From contig JBDRFX010000022.1 of the NCBI GenBank assembly GCA_043818355.1, positions 1-12,977 of the forward strand: 12,977 bases of DNA, given 5' to 3'. Under the pieces are notes generated by a model. The model saw only the letters and a list, made by a program, of their open reading frames with translations, was not told the origin of the DNA and searched no databases. A program made the position numbers and the translations under genes. The stretch is from JAHJCL01 sp043818355. Its GTDB lineage: Bacteria > Patescibacteriota > Minisyncoccia > Minisyncoccales > DG-74-3. This document shows, in pieces, positions 7,701 through 12,977 of this stretch. Each line of letters opens with the position of its first letter. Position 1 is the stretch's first letter.

Positions 7701-8296
7701 GATAAAACCTTCAGTGGCTTCAAACCCAAAAGTTCTTCTCTAGCTTGAGATTTAGCGCCCCTTAAATCATTTAATGCAGTTCTTAATTCATTCTTCTTTG
7801 TAATAGTAGCTTTTTTATTCTTTAATTGAGCTTTATATTCATTATCTACTCTATCTAGAGTGGCTTTTCTGGCTTCTTCGTCAACGCTAGTAATAATATA
7901 GGAAACAAAATAAACAACTCTTTCTAGTTTAGGACCAGAAATATTTAAAATTATTCCCATTCTAGAAGGAACTCCTCTCAAATACCAAATATGAGAAACT
8001 GGAGTGGCCAGCTTAATATGACCCATTCTTTCTCTTCTAACGGATGATTTTGTAATTTCTACTCCACATCTGTCACAAGTCATTCCTTTATAACGAATTC
8101 CCTTATACTTACCACAATAACATTGATAGTCTCTTTCTGGGCCAAATATCTTCTGGCAAAAAAGCCCGTCTTTTTCCGCTTTATGGGTTCTATAATTGAT
8201 TGTTTCGGGTTTAACGACTTCACCATGAGACCACTCTAAAATATCTTCTGGTGAAGCTAATTTAATTCTGATTGATTCTAGGTCTTGAACTTTCAT
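4712..8296 (-). CDS. rpoC: DNA-directed RNA polymerase subunit beta'
   Basis: Beta' supplies the catalytic magnesium site, the bridge helix and the trigger loop of RNA polymerase. From the ATG at 8296 the protein is 1194 residues, similar to Bacillus and shorter than E. coli. The first zinc site is C59, C61, C74, C77. The metal-binding NADFDGDQ is at 498-505 (D500, D502, D504), the bridge helix about 782-815 (STHGARKGTADTALRT), and the second zinc site C825, C897, C904, C907 (C899 is an extra cysteine). The trigger-loop region is about 928-965 (AQAIGEPGTQLTMRTFHTGG, GLPRVQEIFEARKPKG). No large insertion like the E. coli trigger-loop domain is present. An in-frame TTG at 8317 would add seven residues, but the ATG is preferred because it has the AAAATATAT-ATG context shared with neighbours and gives the family-like start MKVQDLESIRIKLASP. 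It begins 29 nt after rpoB, so the two are co-transcribed. Confidence 0.98.
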   Translation of the reverse strand: MKVQDLESIRIKLASPEDILEWSHGEVVKPETINYRTHKAEKDGLFCQKIFGPERDYQCYCGKYKGIRYKGMTCDRCGVEITKSSVRRERMGHIKLATPVSHIWYLRGVPSRMGIILNISGPKLERVVYFVSYIITSVDEEARKATLDRVDNEYKAQLKNKKATITKKNELRTALNDLRGAKSQAREELLGLKPLKVLSEIEYLDYSLKYGEVFEAGTGAEVLRQIFESFDFKKEIIKIKEELKGASTQNQIDISRRLRLFESMLGAGVRPEWMFMTVLPVLPPDLRPIVRLDGGRYAASDLNDLYRRVINRNNRLKYLLEISAPDVIVRNEKRMLQEAVDALIDNQMKTGTTTKASTGDRRLLKSLADMLKGKKGRFRQNLLGKRVDYSGRSVIVIGPQLKFDQVGLPKKMALELFKPFVIKKLLEKELVYNVRGASRLIEMATDEVWENLEEVVKNRAVLLNRAPTLHRLGIQGFYPILIEGQAIKLHPLVCKAFNADFDGDQMAVYLPLSKEAQDETKSLMMSSLNLLKPATGTPIAVPSQDIVLGCYWLTDMVDGLQGEGKVFSSFNEALMALEKDIIDLKAKIKVKNKEGELIETSLGRLLFNEALPEGVAFQNDHFGSKKLQKLIGKIIREIDNKAVVETLDKIKTLGFNYAMVSGISWGMDDLAIPPEKAGIILTGEKEVEQIEDHFTKGLLSESERVTKIIEVWQTAKTELEAKVPATLKKAGTVFQIIDSGARGSWSQPVQMSGMKGLVINPSGQIMELPVKSSYKEGFDTLEYFSSTHGARKGTADTALRTSTAGYLTRRLIDVSHDVIITSKDCGIKEGLEIFRKEATILGQDFMLKIAGRYVAEDVVTKNGEVLLKKNGIIDWHKGEEIIESDVESIKVFSPITCKCKRGVCQKCYGWDLSYNKPAFLGGTVGIVAAQAIGEPGTQLTMRTFHTGGVASGGDITMGLPRVQEIFEARKPKGQAAISTVKGTITNIDSERTIEVKVTEDDKKYKKGDLVSYKVPVKVGLLVKKGDEVEKGQQLFEGSVDLKDLFKQAGKEAIQRYIVKEIQRIYVSQGAVIHDKHIEVIIRQMFSRVKISDSGDSVLSPGQIIEKSIFFEINEALKKNKKNPMKARSLLLGISKVALTTDSFLSAASFQETSRVLIQASLEGKTDYLRGLKENVIIGKLIPAGTGFNKKDIEC

Positions 8297-8305
8297 ATAT
8301 ATTTT
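8294..8305 (-). promoter_or_regulatory. Shine-Dalgarno-less AT-rich start region that decides the rpoC start
   Basis: The rpoC ATG (8296-8294) directly follows AAAATATAT. recA, rpsR and ftsK have near-identical contexts (A-run, then TAT or TATAT, then ATG). No AGGAGG-like element lies in the 29 nt after rpoB. This shared context is the reason for choosing 8296 over the TTG at 8317. Confidence 0.5.
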
Positions 8306-8325
8306 GGAATAATTCAAAAATTACT

Positions 8326-11300
8326 TTATTCTTCCTCGCTATTTGCTGTGGGCCTCTCTTTTACTTCAACATTCAAGCCCAAAGCTTTTAATTCATTTAC
8401 AAGCAAATTAAAGGAAGCTGGCAAATTAGGCTCTCTAATGGGCTGTCCCTTTAAAATTGATTCATAAGTAGACGCTCGACCAGGAATGTCGTCCGACTTA
8501 ATTGTTAACATTTCTTGTAAGGTATGGGCTGCTCCATATCCCTCCAAAGCCCAAACTTCCATTTCTCCAAATCTTTGACCACCGAATTGAGCTTTACCTC
8601 CCAATGGTTGCTGAGTAATCAATGAATAAGGCCCAATAGATCTCATGTGCATTTTATCGGCTACCATATGAATTAGCTTTAACATATAGATATAGCCAAC
8701 TGTAATCTTATTAGAAAACATTTGTCCCGTTTTACCATCATATAAATTAATCTTCCCGCTTTCTGGTAATCCTGCTTTTTTAAGCTCAGCCTTAATATCC
8801 TCTTCTTTGGCTCCAGATAATGAAGGGGTAATGGCATGATATCCCAATTCGTGAGCTGCCCACCCCAAATGAGTTTCTAAAATTTGTCCCAAGTTCATTC
8901 TAGAAGCCACGCTCAAAGGATTAAGTATAATATCAACCGGAGTTCCATCTTTCATAAATGGCATTTCTTCTTCTGGTAATATCATAGAAATAATACCCTT
9001 ATTTCCGTGCCTACCACAAAGCTTGTCACCAGTTTGAATTTTTCTTAATTCTGCTATTTTAATTTCAACTCTCTTTATAATGCCAGCATCAAGTTTATGT
9101 CCTTCTTCTCTAGAAAAAACTTTAACTCCAATCACTCTACCTCTTTTCCCATGTTGCATTAAGAGAGAGGTATCCTTAACGTCTTTAGCCTTATCTCCAA
9201 AAATAGCTTTTAGCAATCTTTCCTCTGGAGTTAATTCCTCTTTTCCTTTAGGAGAAATCTTTCCAACTAAAACAGCATTAGTTTCAACCTCAGCCCCAAC
9301 CCTTATAATTCCCTCTTCGTCTAAATTGTTTAATTTTTCTTCAGAAACATTTGGAATATCAGAGGTTGTTACTTCAGGCCCTAATTTTGTTTCTCTAACA
9401 TCACAAGAAAAAGTTTCTAGATGGATTGTCGTGTAGGCATCATCTTTGGCCAATCTTTCAGAAAGAATAACCGCATCTTCAAAACTTCCTCCTCTCCATG
9501 ACATAAAAGCAACTAAAAGATTTCTTCCCAAAGCCAACCTTCCCTGACTAATAGCTCCTCCGGTGCTTAAGATGTCACCTGCTTTAACTTTTTGTCCTTT
9601 TTGGACTAATGGTTTTTGATGGAAACAAGTATATTGATTTGTTTTAACAAAGGTTTGTAATTTATACTCTCTGGTTTTTTTAGTTACAGTTTCTTTGATT
9701 TCAATACGCGTTGCGTCTACTGCAGTTACAATTCCATCTGCCTTGGCTAAAATTTCTTGACCCGAATCTCTCGCAACTCTTTCTTCTGAACCTGTCATAA
9801 CCAAAGGAACCTGTGGATTAACCAAAGGTACTGCTTGTCTTTGCATATTAGAACCCATTAATGCTCTGTTAGCATCATCGTTTTGTAAAAAAGGAATACA
9901 AGAAGTAGCCAAAGAAATTGGTTGTTCTGGAGAAACATCAATAAAATCTATCTTGCTTTTTTCTATAATTCCTGGCTTACTTTTGATTCTACCTCTAGCC
10001 GTTTTAGACAAAATATTGCCTGCGCTGTCTCTTACAGTAGAGCCCATAGCAATATTATATCTCTCTTCTTCATAGGCATTTAAATATTGAATTTCTGAAC
10101 TAATTTTTCCGTTTTTTACCTTAAAATATGGTGTTTCTAAAAATCCATAATCATTAACTTTAGAAAATCCTGCCAAATGACCAACCAATCCAATATTGGG
10201 ACCCTCTGGCGTCTCAATAGGACAAATTCTTCCATAGTGAGATGGCTGTACGTCTCTGACCTCAAAACCAGCTCTTTCGCGAGTTAATCCTCCAGGACCT
10301 GTAGCTGAAATTCTTCTTTTATGTTCTAGTTCTGATAATGGATTCTCACTATCCATAAATTGAGAGAGCTGAAAAGAACTAAAAAATTGCTTAACTGCAG
10401 CCATAAAAGGCCTTGGATTAATAATTTGAACAGGAGTCATGGTAGCAATATCCAAAGTAGACATTCTATCTTTAATAATTCTCTCCATTCTCATCAATCC
10501 TATTCTTAATCTATTTTTTAGTAACTCAGAAATTGTTCTTAATCTTCTATTTCCCAAATGATCAATTTGATCAGGTTTTGCGTCTGGATTATTATTTAAT
10601 CTAATAATTTCTCTCATCACAGCTACAACGTCAGCCGGATTTAAAATCCTATCTTCTACAGTAATTTCTTGATTTTTTTCGTCATTTCTTTCTGCTAACC
10701 TTTGTCTTACTCTCCATCTTCCAACTTTAGAAAAATCATATCTCTTAAAATCAAAGAACATAGATTCAAATAATTCTCTGGCTGTTTCTGCAGTAGCTCT
10801 GTCTCCTGGTCTTAATCTTTGATAAACTTCCATCAAAGCTTCTTCTTTGTTGTGAGTTATATCTTTCTTCAAAGTTTCGGTTATATATCTTTTTTCTCCG
10901 ACATCAACATCTTTAAATAATTCTTGAATTTGTTCGTTAGTTTCATATCCCAAAGCTCTCAAAAGTGTAGTTGAAGATACTCTTCTTTTTCTATTAATCT
11001 TAGCTCCTATCATGCCCATTCTGTCTGTTTCAAATTCTAGCCAAGCTCCTCTATTAGGAATTATTTTCCCTCCAAAATGTTTAGCTCCTCTAATCTCTTT
11101 AGCTGTAAAAAAGGCACCTGGAGAACGAATAATTTGAGAAATAATTACTCTTTCTACTCCATTAACAATAAAAGTTCCCTTCTCTGTCATTAATGGAAAA
11201 TCAGTTAAAAACACTTCTTGTTCTTTAACCTCTTTTGTTTTTAAGTTTACAAGCCTAATTTTGACTCTTAATGGAGCCTCATATGAATCATTGTTTTCTT

Positions 11301-11520
11301 TGGCTTCTGAGTCTGAGGAGTAATTGGGTTCACCTAACTTATAATCTTCAAACCAAATTTCTAATTTTTCGCCAGTATAGTCATGAATGGGTGAAATCTC
11401 TGCAAAAAGCTCTTTGAGATCTGTGTCCCAAAAATGATCCCAGCTATCTTTCTGAGTACTTAATAGGTATGGTCTAGGAAGAACACCTGTAGCCTTGCCA
11501 AAATACTTGGTTTTAATCAT
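8326..11520 (-). CDS. rpoB: DNA-directed RNA polymerase subunit beta
   Basis: Beta forms one jaw of RNA polymerase, the rifampicin pocket and part of the active centre. At 1064 residues it is compact (Bacillus about 1190, E. coli 1342) and lacks large lineage-specific insertions. It opens with the family-like PYLLSTQKDSWDHF (17-30) and SAPLRVK-like YEAPLRVKIRL (80-90). The rifampicin region is 381-410 (QLSQFMD, ELEHKRRISATGPGG), followed by RERAGFEVRD and CPIETPEGPNIGL (433-445). The FED element is at 680-682, the flap region about 755-800, the active-centre lysines K833 and K841 in GDKLCGRHGNKG, and the C-terminal clamp segment GGKAQFGGQRFGEMEVWALEGYGA from 974. An in-frame TAA shortly upstream supports the ATG at 11520. 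No Shine-Dalgarno sequence is seen. It is not preceded by rplJ/rplL; a surface-polysaccharide gene lies upstream instead. Three rifampicin-pocket positions differ from the usual residues (see findings). Confidence 0.98.
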   Translation of the reverse strand: MIKTKYFGKATGVLPRPYLLSTQKDSWDHFWDTDLKELFAEISPIHDYTGEKLEIWFEDYKLGEPNYSSDSEAKENNDSYEAPLRVKIRLVNLKTKEVKEQEVFLTDFPLMTEKGTFIVNGVERVIISQIIRSPGAFFTAKEIRGAKHFGGKIIPNRGAWLEFETDRMGMIGAKINRKRRVSSTTLLRALGYETNEQIQELFKDVDVGEKRYITETLKKDITHNKEEALMEVYQRLRPGDRATAETARELFESMFFDFKRYDFSKVGRWRVRQRLAERNDEKNQEITVEDRILNPADVVAVMREIIRLNNNPDAKPDQIDHLGNRRLRTISELLKNRLRIGLMRMERIIKDRMSTLDIATMTPVQIINPRPFMAAVKQFFSSFQLSQFMDSENPLSELEHKRRISATGPGGLTRERAGFEVRDVQPSHYGRICPIETPEGPNIGLVGHLAGFSKVNDYGFLETPYFKVKNGKISSEIQYLNAYEEERYNIAMGSTVRDSAGNILSKTARGRIKSKPGIIEKSKIDFIDVSPEQPISLATSCIPFLQNDDANRALMGSNMQRQAVPLVNPQVPLVMTGSEERVARDSGQEILAKADGIVTAVDATRIEIKETVTKKTREYKLQTFVKTNQYTCFHQKPLVQKGQKVKAGDILSTGGAISQGRLALGRNLLVAFMSWRGGSFEDAVILSERLAKDDAYTTIHLETFSCDVRETKLGPEVTTSDIPNVSEEKLNNLDEEGIIRVGAEVETNAVLVGKISPKGKEELTPEERLLKAIFGDKAKDVKDTSLLMQHGKRGRVIGVKVFSREEGHKLDAGIIKRVEIKIAELRKIQTGDKLCGRHGNKGIISMILPEEEMPFMKDGTPVDIILNPLSVASRMNLGQILETHLGWAAHELGYHAITPSLSGAKEEDIKAELKKAGLPESGKINLYDGKTGQMFSNKITVGYIYMLKLIHMVADKMHMRSIGPYSLITQQPLGGKAQFGGQRFGEMEVWALEGYGAAHTLQEMLTIKSDDIPGRASTYESILKGQPIREPNLPASFNLLVNELKALGLNVEVKERPTANSEEE

Positions 11521-11571
11521 AAAAGAGTGAATAAAAAATTATTTACTAATTTGATCCTTAGGTAATACGTC

Positions 11572-11597
11572 AAAAAGACCCCAAGAGGTATCGGGGT
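11572..11597 (-). terminator. Terminator-like hairpin inside the rpoB leader (possible attenuator)
   Basis: On the minus strand ACCCCGA (11597-11591) pairs with TTGGGGT (11584-11578), giving 7 bp with one G-U pair and a TACCTC loop. CTTTTT follows (11577-11572). It lies downstream of the strong promoter at 11660-11688 and 51 nt before the rpoB ATG. It could end transcripts of the upstream TPR gene, attenuate rpoBC, or both. Confidence 0.65.
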
Positions 11598-11616
11598 GCT
11601 GAATATATTAATTTAT

Positions 11617-11629
11617 TTATCTAAGATAA
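11617..11629. promoter_or_regulatory. 13-bp palindrome in the rpoB leader
   Basis: TTATCT-A-AGATAA is a perfect dyad around one central base, about 25-35 nt downstream of the predicted transcription start. The one-base centre does not suit an RNA hairpin, so a DNA-binding site is the more natural reading. A 6-bp AT-rich half-site can occur by chance. Confidence 0.25.
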
Positions 11630-11659
11630 AAGTCCAACAAATTAAAAATTATATTAACA

Positions 11660-11688
11660 ATTATAATCTTTTCTTAAAAAAAAGTCAA
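11660..11688 (-). promoter_or_regulatory. Consensus sigma70-type promoter for rpoBC
   Basis: On the minus strand TTGACT (11688-11683) is separated by exactly 17 nt from a perfect TATAAT (11665-11660). The predicted start near 11653 gives a leader of about 130 nt before rpoB. The -35 begins 12 nt after the stop codon of the upstream gene, so rpoBC has its own promoter rather than depending on that gene. Confidence 0.85.
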
Positions 11689-11699
11689 GAACTTTTCTG

Positions 11700-12977
11700 C
11701 TATTTACTAATTTCAGAGATTTTACTCCTTAATTCTTGGTTATTTGGGTTCAACTCTAATACTCTATTCAACACCGACAAGGCCTTATCCTTTTCACCAT
11801 TAGCGTTATAGGCAATACCTAAGGTGTATAAAGCATTAGAATGATTGGGAGACAAGATTACTGCTTTTTCTAATTTAGAAATAGCTTTGTCTATTTGATT
11901 GTCATTATAATAAAGTCTTCCTAATTGGAATATAGCATCTATGTCAAGCGGATGTTCTTTCAAAAACTCTTCCAGTAATGAAACTGCTTCTCCTGATTCT
12001 TCTCCACTCTCTAATAGTTTAGATTTTTCAATAATAGCCAAAGAATAGTCAGGCTTCAGCTCTAAAGACAAATTAAATTCTTGTTTAGCCAACTCTAAAT
12101 CTTCTGAGGCTGAATACATTTTGCCTAGCTCTGTGTGTAGAACGGGATTGTTTGGATCTAACTCTAAAGCAGTTTGAAATGACTTTAGTCCCCAGTCTAG
12201 TGCTTCACCTCCAGCCATAGAATTAATTTCACGATATATCATTCCTAGAGTTTCCCATGCTACTACGTGATTAGGACTAACCTCTGTAGCTCGCTTGGCT
12301 ATATCAATAGATTTTACTATTCTCTGTTGAAAAAGAGCTGAAGCTGCTTCTTGATTAACAGCCTGATTAATTTCTATCCAGCTTTGGGTAAAATTTGCCC
12401 TTGAAGCCGAAATCATATATTGAACTAATTTTGGATTCCATTTTATTGCTTCGTCCAATAAATTTATTCTATCTTGCCCATCTGGCATGTTAGCGCCCTT
12501 GTCATATAATATGTCGGCATAATATGCTTTTCCTAAGAAATAAAACGTTCCCAATATAATTAAAACTAAAACTACAGAAATCATTTTTAGAATCAATTTC
12601 ATTTCTGGAATATCTCCAAAAGAAAAACTGAATTCTTCTTTTTCTTTATTCTCAAAACTAATTTCTAAGATAGCCATCATAAACCAAAAAAGAAAAATCA
12701 AAGTGGTATTTTGATAAAATATAAGCTGTGCAAAAGTCAGTGCTAAAAAAGGAATGAACAATAACATGCTTTTAGATTGATCTTTTTGAGAGAAAAAATT
12801 CTTAAAATTGGTGATCAGAATAAAAAGATATGAAAGAAATCCTAAAATTCCCATCGTAGCCATTATTTCAAATAAATGGTTTCCTCCTCTGTCATACCTA
12901 ATTTGCCATAACATGTCTTGATTAAAAGAAACTGGTTTGTTCTGACTAAAGCTATGATAAAAAGTTCCAATGCCTGA
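11700..12977 (-). CDS. O-antigen ligase/polymerase-like membrane protein with C-terminal TPRs, 5'-truncated by window edge
   Basis: The frame is open to the window edge, giving 425 visible residues ending in TAG; the N-terminal membrane part is missing. Visible residues 1-12 (SGIGTFYHSFSQ) and 28-50 (YDRGGNHLFEI, then TMGILGFLSYL) resemble the large periplasmic loop and following helix of Wzy/WaaL-type enzymes, which join or transfer polysaccharide or glycan chains at the membrane. Predicted membrane segments are about 38-57, 70-87, 89-105 and 127-147. A soluble region follows with roughly five TPR units between about 237 and 412 (for example HTELGKMYSASEDLELAKQE, ALYTLGIAYNANGEKDKA), a fusion architecture known in this superfamily. 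The substrate cannot be told, and I give no gene symbol. The Met at 12914 is internal: upstream codons continue the conserved loop. Its stop lies 12 nt before the rpoBC -35 element. A glycosylation ligase or a Wzy polymerase are both possible. Confidence 0.75.
   Translation of the reverse strand, partial: SGIGTFYHSFSQNKPVSFNQDMLWQIRYDRGGNHLFEIMATMGILGFLSYLFILITNFKNFFSQKDQSKSMLLFIPFLALTFAQLIFYQNTTLIFLFWFMMAILEISFENKEKEEFSFSFGDIPEMKLILKMISVVLVLIILGTFYFLGKAYYADILYDKGANMPDGQDRINLLDEAIKWNPKLVQYMISASRANFTQSWIEINQAVNQEAASALFQQRIVKSIDIAKRATEVSPNHVVAWETLGMIYREINSMAGGEALDWGLKSFQTALELDPNNPVLHTELGKMYSASEDLELAKQEFNLSLELKPDYSLAIIEKSKLLESGEESGEAVSLLEEFLKEHPLDIDAIFQLGRLYYNDNQIDKAISKLEKAVILSPNHSNALYTLGIAYNANGEKDKALSVLNRVLELNPNNQELRSKISEISK

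Noticed and set aside
8297..8317. Upstream TTG start for rpoC, adding seven residues
   Set aside because: The extension is not family-like and the ATG at 8296 has the start context shared by neighbouring genes.
3892..9436. Several 60-118-codon open frames on the plus strand opposite ftsK, rpoC and rpoB
   Set aside because: All lie fully antisense to strongly conserved genes, have no start context, and translate to Ser/Phe/Leu-rich sequence typical of mirror frames.
11630..11654. Short TTG-initiated leader peptide in the rpoB 5' leader
   Set aside because: No ATG, no conserved context and only about seven codons; indistinguishable from chance.
1..12977. Alternative genetic code with TGA reassigned, as in some candidate phyla
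   Set aside because: No TGA is found inside the long genes, tryptophan uses TGG where I checked, and all frames are full length under the standard code. Absence of TGA among eight stops fits low GC.
1..12977. CRISPR array, insertion sequence, tRNA/rRNA or defence island
   Set aside because: The only direct repeats are two short tandem arrays without spacers. I saw no transposase, inverted-repeat ends, cloverleaf or defence domain.

Overview
This window is a compact, AT-rich stretch of bacterial chromosome made almost entirely of core information-processing genes. Small genes, Lys/Glu-rich low-complexity tails, no recognisable Shine-Dalgarno sequences, a C+ (zinc-type) bS18 of only 66 residues, and a polysaccharide polymerase/ligase-like protein fused to TPRs together suggest a Candidate Phyla Radiation (Patescibacteria, perhaps Parcubacteria-like) genome. 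That placement is inference from style and content. The standard code fits: the long genes have no internal TGA, and the eight stops are six TAA and two TAG.

Layout. (1) Positions 1-1280, plus strand: the rpsF-ssb-rpsR operon. rpsF (bS6) is cut by the left edge. A 46-bp tandem repeat (three copies plus 15 nt) lies between ssb and rpsR, and each unit carries a copy of the rpsR start region. (2) Positions 1290-1330: a stem-loop with T-rich flanks on both strands, between the convergent rpsR and recA. (3) Positions 1343-4607, minus strand: ftsK then recA, 22 nt apart, with a candidate promoter and a 16-bp AT-rich tandem repeat before ftsK. (4) Positions 4656-11520, minus strand: rpoB then rpoC, closed by a clear intrinsic terminator. 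(5) Positions 11521-11699: the rpoB leader, with a consensus sigma70-type promoter, a small palindrome, and a terminator-like hairpin between promoter and start codon. (6) Positions 11700-12977, minus strand: the C-terminal part of a membrane O-antigen ligase/polymerase-like protein with TPRs, cut by the right edge.

The genes cover translation (bS6, bS18), ssDNA handling and recombination (SSB, RecA), chromosome translocation at division (FtsK) and transcription (RpoB, RpoC). I see no mobile element, CRISPR array, tRNA, rRNA or defence system. The interest lies in non-coding detail: the start-codon-bearing repeat before rpsR, the possible attenuator in the rpoB leader, a recurring A-rich/TATATG start context in place of Shine-Dalgarno sequences, and unusual residues in the RpoB rifampicin pocket and in the ligase motif.
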